Source of the DNA: Chloroflexota bacterium
GTDB lineage: Bacteria > Chloroflexota > Anaerolineae > Anaerolineales > Villigracilaceae
NCBI GenBank assembly: GCA_016875755.1
Contig: VGOX01000012.1
Location: 1 to 16,169 of the forward strand
Direction: 5' to 3'
Length of the DNA stretch: 16,169 bases
Part shown: positions 6,077 through 13,969 of the stretch, one piece after another
How positions within the stretch are numbered: the first letter of the stretch is position 1
Layout of the letters: each line of letters starts with the position of its first letter
The notes under the pieces: generated by a model
Database searches by the model: none
Seen by the model: the letters and a program-made list of their open reading frames with translations, nothing else
What the model was told of the DNA's origin: nothing
Position numbers and translations under genes: made by a program

Positions 6077-7828
6077 TTATCTCCTGCGGGCGTGATGCAG
6101 GCGGTCGGCGGCTTCTTCGGTAAGCGGAATGTACACCCGCACCTGTGTGCCCTTGCCTACTTTGGAGTCGATCTGCAGTAAACCGTTGACGAGCTCGGAG
6201 CGTTCGCGCAAGTTGACCATGCCGAGACTGCTGTTGGCTCGTTTGTCGTAGTTTTCAGTCATCGCTTGCACATCGAACCCCGCACCATTATCGTTGATCT
6301 CCAACAGGATGACGCCCATCTCTATTTGCTTCAATCGGACGGCGATGACTTCAGCGGCAGCATGTTTGCGCGCATTGTTGACCGCCTCTTCAATGATGTA
6401 GAAGATAAACCCTTGCTTGCCCATTTCCAATTGTTCAGTGGCACGCTCATCCACTTCGACTGCCACCTTTTGAGAAAAGGTTTCCATCATCTTATCTGCC
6501 ATTGCCTGAACGGCGGCGGCAAGCCCCTGCGACTCAAGGATAAGCGGACGCAGAGTGAACAGCATGTGACGGATCTCTTTGGTTGTGCGGTGTGCCAGTT
6601 CTTCAAGTCTTACAAGTTCTTCATTCGCGGCATTTACATCCTTGGTCATCATGCGGCGGGTGATACTAAGCCGCATTGATATCGCCGCAACAGACTGGGT
6701 GGGGCCGTCGTGCAGGTCACGCGCCAGTTTCTTGCGCGCCTCTTCATGCACTTCGATCATTCGTTCCTTCTCTTCCACAAGGTCCTGGTATAGGCGGGCA
6801 TTTTGAATGGCGATGACCGCCTGCCTGCCAATAATATCCAGCAATTTGACCCGCTCTGAGGAAAAGTATTCTGACTCGGGATGGGCGAAAAGCAAAACTC
6901 CATAAACGTTGAAACCGCTGCGGAGGGGAAAGCAATATCCGCTGGTGCAGCTGCGAAGCGCGATCACCCGTCCCAACTCAGGGTCGTAGCCAATATCCTT
7001 GAACGTCAGCGGCTCACCTTCATCCAGGGTGTGTTTGAGTATGCCTTCCGCGCCGTCAAACGTAACACGCATATCGGCATTGGTGAAGCGCCGCGCAGAA
7101 CCAATGCGCAATTTACCGCCGTTGAAAAGCATCACCGCCCCCACCAACGGATCGCTGCCTTGTTCTTCAGGGTTGGGATTCAGGGCTGTGGCGCTCATAT
7201 CCAGCGCAGAGTCGAGCACGCGTTTGTAACTCAGCGTGGAGGAAAGGGTGGAGGTCAGCTCGTAAATGGCGCGCATCCGCTCACTTTGAACGGCGCGCTT
7301 CTTTTCCTCCGCATCCACCCACAAGGCGCGGTTCTTGCGCATGTGTGCCATCATACGGCTGCCAAGATAACCAAAGATACTTCCCAGTACCAGCATCACC
7401 CCGATCAGAAGAAGAGAAAACGAGGTTTCCATTCCTATTTCACGTTCCAGATAAAGCATGAACATGGAAAATAGCGCCGCAGGAATCAAAGCCCCCCAAA
7501 ATTCATAATACACGGCTCCAGCGAGGATTGGGAGAAGACCAGCCCAAAATACAGGTCCCAACAAACCGCCCTGCGCCCAATAGAACATTGCAGCCAGGAT
7601 AAAATCCACGACAAGGCTGATACGGCGGTGATAGGTCATACGGGTGTTCATGCTTGCCAGAATAGCCATGAACAGATTCCAGGCGATCATAAATCCAAGT
7701 GGCCATGAAGACTGAAGATCAAGACGCCCCCCCAAGCCAAGAGCAACGACAAACCCAATCAGTAAAACCCACCTCAATGAAATGGCGAACCAGTCCGCCA
7801 TGTAGGGCATGTCAAAGCGTTTTATCAT
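6077..7828 (-). CDS. Membrane sensor histidine kinase (6 TM, GAF, HisKA_3, HATPase)
   Basis: A 583-residue NarL/DesK-type sensor kinase. About six hydrophobic segments occupy residues 13-165 with almost no extracellular domain, suggesting intramembrane sensing. A short coiled linker leads to a GAF-like domain (about 190-345). The HisKA_3 dimerisation helix carries LARDLHDGPTQS with phospho-acceptor His373. The ATPase shows EEAVNNARKHA (N box), NDNGAGFD (G1) and SLGMVNLRER (G2). Kinases of this type normally pair with a NarL-family response regulator, but none lies in the window, so it is orphan here. ATG 7828 has no Shine-Dalgarno and lies only a few bases from the predicted start of transcription; ATG at residue 7 is the alternative. 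It heads a two-gene operon with the hydrolase. Confidence 0.92.
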   Translation of the reverse strand: MIKRFDMPYMADWFAISLRWVLLIGFVVALGLGGRLDLQSSWPLGFMIAWNLFMAILASMNTRMTYHRRISLVVDFILAAMFYWAQGGLLGPVFWAGLLPILAGAVYYEFWGALIPAALFSMFMLYLEREIGMETSFSLLLIGVMLVLGSIFGYLGSRMMAHMRKNRALWVDAEEKKRAVQSERMRAIYELTSTLSSTLSYKRVLDSALDMSATALNPNPEEQGSDPLVGAVMLFNGGKLRIGSARRFTNADMRVTFDGAEGILKHTLDEGEPLTFKDIGYDPELGRVIALRSCTSGYCFPLRSGFNVYGVLLFAHPESEYFSSERVKLLDIIGRQAVIAIQNARLYQDLVEEKERMIEVHEEARKKLARDLHDGPTQSVAAISMRLSITRRMMTKDVNAANEELVRLEELAHRTTKEIRHMLFTLRPLILESQGLAAAVQAMADKMMETFSQKVAVEVDERATEQLEMGKQGFIFYIIEEAVNNARKHAAAEVIAVRLKQIEMGVILLEINDNGAGFDVQAMTENYDKRANSSLGMVNLRERSELVNGLLQIDSKVGKGTQVRVYIPLTEEAADRLHHARRR

Positions 7829-7837
7829 AACTGCGCT

Positions 7838-7866
7838 ATCATAACGAAAAAAGGGTAGTTCTGCAA
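7838..7866 (-). promoter_or_regulatory. Candidate promoter of the kinase-hydrolase operon, near-leaderless
   Basis: On the minus strand TTGCAG (7866-7861) and TATGAT (7843-7838) are separated by exactly 17 bases. Transcription would begin near 7831, about three to five bases before the kinase ATG. That fits the absence of a Shine-Dalgarno there and separates this operon from the polysaccharide operon upstream. Confidence 0.55.
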
Positions 7867-7900
7867 CTTATACGACGTTACAGCTAGATTACACCTGTCC

Positions 7901-8629
7901 TCAAAGCTCGTAGCCCATACGGCCCAGAGCAGCCCCAAGTTTCTCATTCAGCACAGATTGCTGCGATTCTGTGTAGGATTCACGGAATCTGCCGATTTTG
8001 CCCTTGTGGAAGTGCAGGCCCTGCTGCCCGTCATTGGCTCCAGGACGGTACTGCTCGATCACAGCGCGGACCTCGGGCTTGCTCCCGTCCAGTTTGAGAT
8101 AATCCACCAATTTGGCAGATTCAGCGTCGTAATTCGTGAGCAGGTCTTCATAGCGGGCAATGAGCACGTTCTTTTCCTTCATCCACTTCTCCCAAATGCG
8201 GACGTATTCCATCATAAAGCTCAGGCTTTTGTCAAAATCAGAGAGATGCGAAAAGGCATTGGGACGTCCCTTGGCGATGGCACGCTGCCCGAAATCAAAG
8301 GCGGAGAGCATGGCATCGCGCGGGTCACGGTAAATGTATGTGATGCGTAACAAGCCCATGGCAGAGAGCAGACGCGAAGAGATCGTCGGCGCGGAATGGG
8401 CTTTGATGACGAAGGTATTGCCCATCAAGGCGGGAATGCTCACCATCCCCAATCGGCGGGCCGAGAGAATGCTAATGTTGCAATTCACTTCCGTGAGGAT
8501 GTTTTGCAGGCGGAATTTTTCGCGAATGTCACGCGCGTCAGCACAGCCTGTGGTTTTCATTAAGTCATGGATGAGGTTATAGTGCCAGCCCGAGCCTGCG
8601 CGCGGCATTCCAACGGAGAGTACGATCAT
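7901..8629 (-). CDS. PAPS-dependent sulfotransferase (last gene of polysaccharide operon)
   Basis: A 242-residue carbohydrate-type sulfotransferase that would transfer sulfate from PAPS to a glycan hydroxyl or amine. The 5'-phosphosulfate loop is VGMPRAGSGWHYNLI (residues 6-20). The 3'-phosphate segment is YIYRDPRDAMLSAF with Arg101 and Ser109. IARYEDLLTNY later in the chain is typical of Sulfotransfer_1 proteins, as is a late GKIGRFRESY segment. No membrane helix is seen, so it acts on the cytoplasmic side. Its ATG overlaps the stop of the polymerase gene as ATGA, with AAGGA seven bases upstream. It shares little visible similarity with the other sulfotransferase of the operon beyond the cofactor motifs, so a different acceptor position is likely. 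Confidence 0.87.
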   Translation of the reverse strand: MIVLSVGMPRAGSGWHYNLIHDLMKTTGCADARDIREKFRLQNILTEVNCNISILSARRLGMVSIPALMGNTFVIKAHSAPTISSRLLSAMGLLRITYIYRDPRDAMLSAFDFGQRAIAKGRPNAFSHLSDFDKSLSFMMEYVRIWEKWMKEKNVLIARYEDLLTNYDAESAKLVDYLKLDGSKPEVRAVIEQYRPGANDGQQGLHFHKGKIGRFRESYTESQQSVLNEKLGAALGRMGYEL

Positions 8630-10065
8630 GGGTGTTCCTTGTGAGATGAAATTGCAGACAGCCCCACCATGATCCCCGAAACCAGCCAGATGTTCGGGGT
8701 CGTGAGCGAATCTTGAGTGAAATTATACAGGGCGATTGCCAGCCACGCAAATACACCAGACACGGCGGCAAAGCGCAGCCAGCGTTCATTTCGTTTTAGA
8801 AAAGAAAGTGTATCGCCCAGCACATGAAATTGAAACGCAAGGAAAAGAATAAAACCGATCAAACCTGTTTCTGCCAGCAAACGCACATGCAGGTTTTTCG
8901 GGTTGGGGTACAAACGGCTTTCCGGGCTCAACTGCCGCGCAATTTCAGGGACGGTGGTCAGTGACCAATCGGGCAGATTTTGGTAGATGTAAAACCCGCT
9001 TCCCCCCAAGCCGACGCCTGTCAGCGGGTATTCTTCGAAAGCTGCCAGCGCCCCGTTAGAATACGCTCCGCGCGCGCCAGCATTGATGTTGACAATATAT
9101 TCACTGACGGATCCAACGTTAAATTCCCATAACCTGCGGAAGTAGTTTTTCTGGTTGAGGAACAGAAATGCACCAACGAGTGCACCGACTACAACAGCGA
9201 TCATGCCCACCCGCAGGATGATGTCAAATATGCGACCGCGAAAACCATTGACGAACCACATCCACATGGAACGCAGATGTTCGCGACCAAATAGAAGGAT
9301 GCACAACCCTGCCACAGCAATGGTGATGAGCAACCCGCCGCGTGAATAGGTGGCGAGCAGCACCAGCGCGGACAATGCCAGCAGGGCAGGCTCCAGCCAC
9401 GATATGCGGGTGAGGCGGAATTTCGTCAGCATAGCGGCGAACAGGAACGGCATGTATACCGTCGCCAGTTGCCCTGCCAGCCAGGCGGGTTCATACGCCA
9501 GCCCCGAAATGCGATTCGTGCGGACGAGTTCGCGCATCGAAAATGCCAATTGCCAATGCGTGACCATTTCTTTTTCGAGCAAGCCTGTGTAGAACGTGAC
9601 CGCCTGCAAACCGCTCCATGCGATGGTGAGACCCAACCCCGCAAACAGCCATTTGACGGTGAAACGGAAATCTGCTTCGTTTCTGTTCATCCACACTGCA
9701 CTGATGAAAAACGCCAGCCCGATGAACAGCGTCACCAAGGCGCGGATGGCACGCCCGTTATACGTTTGTCCGCGCAAGGGAATCGGGTCGATGATCGAGC
9801 CGACACTGGCGGAGAAAATCACGAACAGAACGAACGCGCCTAACGCTACAAAAGCACCTACCCAAATCAATTGAATTTTTTTACGCCATGCCAGAAAAAG
9901 CAGAACAGGAAATAAGAATGCCAAAGGATATAAAGCTAAGGGACGCACCAAGGTACTTTCACCCAAGCCTGGGAACCAGCGAAAACTGGTAACAGGCAGG
10001 GTGAGAAGCGCCAATCCCCAAAATAGGCGCGGAAGTTTTTCGATAAAGGGCATCAAACTTTTCAT
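8626..10065 (-). CDS. O-antigen polymerase/ligase-like membrane protein (Wzy_C type)
   Basis: A polytopic membrane protein of 479 residues with about 10-12 hydrophobic segments. The diagnostic large outer loop lies in the second half: ARGAYSNGALAAFEEYPLTG then VGLGGSGFY, and later KNLHVRLLAETGLIGF. This is the pattern of the O-antigen ligase/Wzy family, which joins or polymerises lipid-linked glycan at the outer face of the membrane. With a Wzz-like gene directly upstream, polymerase is the more likely role. ATG 10065 is preferred to an in-frame TTG at 10101, because the latter would overlap the Wzz-like gene by 29 bases. No strong Shine-Dalgarno is visible, so it may rely on coupling. The stop overlaps the next start by four bases. 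Confidence 0.88.
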   Translation of the reverse strand: MKSLMPFIEKLPRLFWGLALLTLPVTSFRWFPGLGESTLVRPLALYPLAFLFPVLLFLAWRKKIQLIWVGAFVALGAFVLFVIFSASVGSIIDPIPLRGQTYNGRAIRALVTLFIGLAFFISAVWMNRNEADFRFTVKWLFAGLGLTIAWSGLQAVTFYTGLLEKEMVTHWQLAFSMRELVRTNRISGLAYEPAWLAGQLATVYMPFLFAAMLTKFRLTRISWLEPALLALSALVLLATYSRGGLLITIAVAGLCILLFGREHLRSMWMWFVNGFRGRIFDIILRVGMIAVVVGALVGAFLFLNQKNYFRRLWEFNVGSVSEYIVNINAGARGAYSNGALAAFEEYPLTGVGLGGSGFYIYQNLPDWSLTTVPEIARQLSPESRLYPNPKNLHVRLLAETGLIGFILFLAFQFHVLGDTLSFLKRNERWLRFAAVSGVFAWLAIALYNFTQDSLTTPNIWLVSGIMVGLSAISSHKEHP

Positions 10066-10072
10066 GCAATAT

Positions 10073-10669
10073 TTATTTCGGCTTGATGAATAAAACAACA
10101 AAGACTGCGATCAAAAGAAAACCTGACGCACCCATCAGCAAATAGATACTGAGCGGCACACTGCGTTCTTTTGGCAGATCGGCAGATCGTGTAACTTCGA
10201 GTTTCGTAAATTCATTGATATTGCCCGCTTCGATCTCAGCCTGCACCTTTACAGCAAATGCATCCGCCCATGCCGTGGCAAGTGATGCGGCAACCTGCGG
10301 GTCGTTGTCATCGGCGTAGAAGCGCCAGCCTGCTTCAGCGGGCTGCGAGAGATTCAATTTTCCGCCACGCAGGTCTGCAATTGGCGCATCAAGCTGCGCA
10401 AGCACTTCATCCGACCAGGCGATCTCGACCATCTTGCGGGCTTCGCGTTCGAGATAATAAAAATGCTGTCGGTCGGTTTCAGCGGGCAGGGCTTGTTCCA
10501 GATTGAAATCCACATTGACGATGGCACGAGCGCGATACTGCGGCGGGGCAATGTAATATACAACCGCGCCGATCAGAATACCCGTCAACGCGCCCAACAC
10601 CCAAAAGCGCCATGCACGCAGCAGGCGGATGAGATCATCGAGAGAGGGGGGGGAAAAAAGAATGTTCAT
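10073..10669 (-). CDS. Wzz-like polysaccharide chain-length protein
   Basis: A 198-residue inner-membrane protein with the Wzz/co-polymerase layout: a short cytoplasmic start, a first membrane helix (about 20-42, FWVLGALTGILIGAVVYYI), the conserved PPQYRARAIVNV strand, a short outer domain (about 50-170), a RSADLPKERSVP segment and a second helix (about 172-194) ending in KPK. It lacks the tyrosine kinase domain of BY-kinase types, and its outer domain is smaller than in enterobacterial Wzz. It should set chain length for the polymerase encoded seven bases downstream. Codons 4-9 lie on an eight-base C run and a six-base T run, a slippage-prone site. No Shine-Dalgarno is visible; it starts seven bases after the GT2 stop. 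Confidence 0.85.
   Translation of the reverse strand: MNILFSPPSLDDLIRLLRAWRFWVLGALTGILIGAVVYYIAPPQYRARAIVNVDFNLEQALPAETDRQHFYYLEREARKMVEIAWSDEVLAQLDAPIADLRGGKLNLSQPAEAGWRFYADDNDPQVAASLATAWADAFAVKVQAEIEAGNINEFTKLEVTRSADLPKERSVPLSIYLLMGASGFLLIAVFVVLFIKPK
10646..10659. repeat. Adjacent homopolymer runs (G8 then A6 on the plus strand) in the Wzz-like gene start
   Basis: Eight G (10646-10653) are followed directly by six A (10654-10659). Read on the coding strand they are T6 then C8 in codons 4-9 of the chain-length gene. A one-base slip would stop the protein early. The run may be a phase-variation site or a simple error-prone tract. Confidence 0.8.
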
Positions 10670-10676
10670 TTTCGAT

Positions 10677-11456
10677 TTACGTTTTTTTGATGCGCCATTT
10701 CCACAACGGACCGATCAACTTTCGCAGATAATATTTTGCAACGATCGGCGCAAAGAACGAGCCGCCATCGCGATAATGCACGCGCAGCATTTCCTTCCAG
10801 CCGCGTTCATCGTTCACATTGGTCTTGCTGGAGGTGTGAATTCTAAAATTCGCCCACGTCTTGCCAGGCAGGTATTTGATTGGCGCGCGTTTGGCAATGC
10901 GCACCCACAGATCATAATCCATCGCAAAATAAAAAGATGGGTCGAGCGGACCAACTTCCTTCCAATATTTTGCGCGGAAGAACATCGTCTGCTGCGGGAT
11001 GTGGGCATAGCCGCGCCGCAACTTTTGATAATCAGTCTGACGCGATGCGAACTTGCCGATCACGCGTCCCTGCTCATCAATAAAATCACAGTCGGCATAC
11101 ACCATCGCCACATCGGGGTTATCCATCAAAAACTTAACCGCTTCGCCCACTGCTTTGGGACGATAGGTATCGTCCGAATTCAACCAGGCGAGGATATCTC
11201 CACTGGCGCGATTGAAGCCCTTATTGATCGCATCGGTCTGACCTTGATCCTGCTCGCTGACCCAGGCATTGATGCCCGCCTCATGCTTTTTGATGATGTC
11301 CACGCTGCCATCGGTCGAACCGCCATCCATGATGATGTACTCGATGCGCGGATAATCCTGCTCCAACACGGATTTGATGGTCTCTTCGAGATACTGCGCC
11401 TGATTGAACGACGGCGTAATGATGGAAACTAATGGCAATGGACGGATGGATGTCAT
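10677..11456 (-). CDS. Family 2 glycosyltransferase
   Basis: A 259-residue GT-A fold glycosyltransferase. PLVSIITPSFNQ opens the nucleotide-binding domain. DGGSTDGS (44-51) binds the nucleotide, NSDD (93-96) is the DxD-type metal site, and FAMDYDLW (177-184) holds the probable catalytic base and acceptor-side region. The protein is cytoplasmic, with a basic C-terminal stretch (KYYLRKLIGPLWKWRIKK) that may lie on the membrane. It would add one sugar to the lipid-linked repeat unit. The nucleotide sugar cannot be deduced. Its ATG is one base after the stop of the upstream sulfotransferase and seven bases separate it from the Wzz-like gene, so it is firmly inside the operon. Confidence 0.92.
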   Translation of the reverse strand: MTSIRPLPLVSIITPSFNQAQYLEETIKSVLEQDYPRIEYIIMDGGSTDGSVDIIKKHEAGINAWVSEQDQGQTDAINKGFNRASGDILAWLNSDDTYRPKAVGEAVKFLMDNPDVAMVYADCDFIDEQGRVIGKFASRQTDYQKLRRGYAHIPQQTMFFRAKYWKEVGPLDPSFYFAMDYDLWVRIAKRAPIKYLPGKTWANFRIHTSSKTNVNDERGWKEMLRVHYRDGGSFFAPIVAKYYLRKLIGPLWKWRIKKT

Positions 11457-11457
11457 A

Positions 11458-12381
11458 CTATTTCCATTCCTCTTCCGAGTAGAACAAATCAGAGGTGCCC
11501 TCCGTCAATGTGCGGATGCGGTGAATCTCTTCAGGAGAGAGGAATTTCTTCCAGTTATCGAGGTTGGCGCGGCTGTCGAGTTTTACTGAGTGGGTCTTAT
11601 TCTTTGCCAGTTTGGCAGGGTTTTCGGAACTACTGGATGTGAGAATGGTCTCTTTTACCTGCTCGGTGAAACCCAAGCCAAGGGATTGATACAGGGATTG
11701 GTATCCGCCAATGGGATCGAGGGAAAGGTCTTCGTGGCGGACAATGTTGAAGTGCGGGAACAACTTCCCCGTTGAGTGAACAAAGCGATAGATGAATTTC
11801 CAGAGCAGGGCGCCCTGTCCGATGATGTCATCCTGCGGCATGGATTCCATCGCGGCGCGGTCTGATTCAAGGTGGTCACGCATGAGCAGGGGTTGGTCGA
11901 GCAGGTTGCGGAAATCATAATTCCAGCCAAGGCGTTTGAGGCTGCTGGCAAACCCCGCAGGATGACGGACAGTGATGACAACTTTGCAATTCAACCGTTC
12001 AGCAAACCACGTTGCAGAGAATAACGCGAATGGGTCTTTGATGAGCGCGCGTTGTCCCTGCATGCTGCCGTTGAAGAAAATATGGAAGTCACGCCCCATG
12101 CGCAGGAAATCTTTTGGAGAGCGAAGGGACATCAACTCACGCCAGACATGATATTGAAAATTAAGCGTTTCGCGGAAGGCGGGCAGATATTCGTTTTCGT
12201 TCTCTTCCGTGATGTAGGTGTACCAATGTTTCACTGGCGCACGATACACACCAGGACGATGCAGCACATTGAGCGGCTCACTGATGTAGGCAGTATCCAC
12301 ATCGGCGGCGAGCATTCTGCCAACCCAGGTGGTGCCGCTGCGATGCGAACCTGTTACGAGAATGGGGGTACGGTCATTCAC
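11458..12381 (-). CDS. PAPS-dependent sulfotransferase (mid-operon)
   Basis: A 307-residue sulfotransferase. The PAPS 5' loop is VTGSHRSGTTWVGRML (residues 9-24), close to the eukaryotic-type consensus SxRSGTTW. The 3'-phosphate site is VITVRHPAGFASSLKRLGW, with Arg139 and Ser146/147. The long GALLWKFIYRFVHSTGK and IVRHEDLSLDP segments are typical of bacterial carbohydrate sulfotransferases. It starts with GTG (12381-12379): GGAG is seven bases upstream, and no ATG lies before the cofactor loop. The start overlaps the sulfatase stop by eight bases, so translation is coupled. It is longer than the second sulfotransferase at 7901-8629, consistent with a different acceptor site on the same glycan. 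Confidence 0.88.
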   Translation of the reverse strand: MNDRTPILVTGSHRSGTTWVGRMLAADVDTAYISEPLNVLHRPGVYRAPVKHWYTYITEENENEYLPAFRETLNFQYHVWRELMSLRSPKDFLRMGRDFHIFFNGSMQGQRALIKDPFALFSATWFAERLNCKVVITVRHPAGFASSLKRLGWNYDFRNLLDQPLLMRDHLESDRAAMESMPQDDIIGQGALLWKFIYRFVHSTGKLFPHFNIVRHEDLSLDPIGGYQSLYQSLGLGFTEQVKETILTSSSSENPAKLAKNKTHSVKLDSRANLDNWKKFLSPEEIHRIRTLTEGTSDLFYSEEEWK

Positions 12382-12382
12382 T
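12374..12382. repeat. 9-base direct repeat, copy 1 (end of sulfatase)
   Basis: TCATTCACT here is identical to 13961-13969. On the coding strand it reads AGTGAATGA and forms the last two codons and stop of the sulfatase, as well as the GTG start of the next gene. Confidence 0.6.
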
Positions 12383-13951
12383 TAAGAACTCCATGCTTTG
12401 ATCAAGATGCCTACAGTCTGCAGCTTGACATGATTCGAGCGCCTCCAACCAATTTGAATATTTTTCAAGAGTATTTGCTTCCACAGTTTGAGCTAGGTTT
12501 TCAAGTTGATATGGATCATTTTTCAAGTCATATAATTCGATAAAACCATCTGGATTTTCAATATAGGTATAGTCAAGGGTACGTAATCCTGCACGTTTCG
12601 GAAGCCCATTAAATGTATCGAAGAAGATGTCATAGAACTGCCTCATAAGACTGGCAGAAGCATGAAAAGAAGAACTGCTCTCCTTTTCATCGGGAGTTAT
12701 ATAAAATTCCAACAAGAAAGCACGCCGCCAATCTGATGGAACAGGGGATTCTTTTAGCACGCCCACAAACGTCCTGCCGTCTATAAATGCCGGCGGGACA
12801 ACACCAGCTAATTCCGCAATTGTGGGGGCTATGTCAATGCTTCCGGCAAGAAAGGGCGGAATATTTCTGTTCTCAGGAATACCAGGGCCACGTATGACAA
12901 ATGGCACAATAATATCCTCTTCATACATGGAGCTTTTTCCATACACCAACCTATGTTGGCCCAAATGCAATCCCTGGTCAGAGGTAAATACAATATATGT
13001 ATTTTCGATCTCACCAGTTCGCTCAAGAGTGTCGACAAGACTGGCAAGCATCTCATCCACAGCTTGCATTGAACGCACTCTTTGTCGGTATATTTCGTCA
13101 ATTTTCAGAATATCTACTTCAGAAAGCGGGGGGTTTGCAGCTATATTTACAGGCTTATCACTTACATTCTCCTCATTAAAGGAGGGGGTTCGTGGTGCTG
13201 TTATATCTGAGAATAGTTCGGCATGCCGTCGGGCTGGCGTAGCCGGTTCATGCGGTGCAAAGGTGGAAAGATATAGAAAAAATGGAACATCATCACTGGA
13301 CGCCCTTTCAATAAAATCCACTGCTTTGCGACTCATAACATCCGTAAAATAATATATCTCTTTTGGCGGATATTCAACCAAGGTACCGCTTTCATTTAGA
13401 ACATAATCGTAACCGTCATAGGCATTTTTTCTGCCCGGGCTGATCCACTCCGACCAGCCAGGCGGGACGTATGTTCGATCTTCCCGTAGCGGGTATTCGT
13501 TGAGGTACTTTCCCATTAGAGCGGTACGATACCCTGCCGCCTGTAACCAAACTGGCAAGGCTGACGCTTCGAATCCAGATTCATACAGTTTCTTAAAACC
13601 GCCATGCGGGACAGTATTATTATAGACTTGATGATTATGGGTATATTGTCCGCGTAAAATATTCATACGAGACGGGCAGCAAGTTGAGGTAGAGATAAGA
13701 AAATCTTCTATAGTGGTACCGCGTCTGATCAACAGACTTTGAAGATTCCCCATATAGGAGATCGTATTTAATTTCATATCCAAATCATCCGCCAGAATAA
13801 AAATAATATTGGGACGATTCTCCATCGGCAAAACCTCAGCTTGTTGCAATTCGTCATTTACGCCACAACCGGAGATCAAAAGACTTGCCAGCAACACTGT
13901 AAACAAAAAGCGGGAAAAAAAATAATTTTTTTGATTGGTACCTTTTTTCAT
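12374..13951 (-). CDS. Lipoprotein sulfatase, N-acetylglucosamine-6-sulfatase type
   Basis: A 525-residue sulfatase of the alkaline phosphatase-like superfamily. A signal peptide with lipobox LLISGC places the acylated Cys at 29, so the enzyme is exported and membrane-anchored. RPNIIFILADDLD gives the metal aspartates 55/56. STCCPSR carries the CxPxR formylglycine motif with Cys91 as the modified residue. GQYTHNHQVYNN, GKYLNEYP and YVPPGWSEW resemble mammalian GNS, and TSDQGLHLGQH supplies further metal ligands. It should remove sulfate esters, perhaps 6-O-sulfate on amino sugars. A formylglycine-generating enzyme is not in the window. AGGTGG lies five bases before the ATG. The gene is more A+T-rich than its neighbours and flanked by 9-base direct repeats, suggesting later acquisition. 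Confidence 0.92.
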   Translation of the reverse strand: MKKGTNQKNYFFSRFLFTVLLASLLISGCGVNDELQQAEVLPMENRPNIIFILADDLDMKLNTISYMGNLQSLLIRRGTTIEDFLISTSTCCPSRMNILRGQYTHNHQVYNNTVPHGGFKKLYESGFEASALPVWLQAAGYRTALMGKYLNEYPLREDRTYVPPGWSEWISPGRKNAYDGYDYVLNESGTLVEYPPKEIYYFTDVMSRKAVDFIERASSDDVPFFLYLSTFAPHEPATPARRHAELFSDITAPRTPSFNEENVSDKPVNIAANPPLSEVDILKIDEIYRQRVRSMQAVDEMLASLVDTLERTGEIENTYIVFTSDQGLHLGQHRLVYGKSSMYEEDIIVPFVIRGPGIPENRNIPPFLAGSIDIAPTIAELAGVVPPAFIDGRTFVGVLKESPVPSDWRRAFLLEFYITPDEKESSSSFHASASLMRQFYDIFFDTFNGLPKRAGLRTLDYTYIENPDGFIELYDLKNDPYQLENLAQTVEANTLEKYSNWLEALESCQAADCRHLDQSMEFLSE

Positions 13952-13960
13952 ATAACCACC

Positions 13961-13969
13961 TCATTCACT
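13961..13969. repeat. 9-base direct repeat, copy 2 (end of GT39 gene)
   Basis: TCATTCACT, identical to 12374-12382. On the coding strand it encodes the final Ser-Glu-stop of the glycosyltransferase. The two copies bracket the sulfatase gene exactly. Confidence 0.6.

Noticed and set aside
6881..7474. Plus-strand open frame of 197 codons opposite the histidine kinase
   Set aside because: Shadow of the GAF-encoding strand; no recognisable domain, no ribosome site.
10173..10188. Tandem GGCAGATC x2 in the Wzz-like gene
   Set aside because: Only two copies, in frame with ordinary residues (SADLP region); probably chance.
10629..11432. Long plus-strand open frame (267 codons) opposite the GT2 gene
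   Set aside because: It is antisense to an unambiguous glycosyltransferase, shows no family motif and reflects codon bias of the real gene.
12052..12543. 163-codon plus-strand frame across the sulfotransferase-sulfatase border
   Set aside because: Antisense to two well-supported genes and without family motifs.
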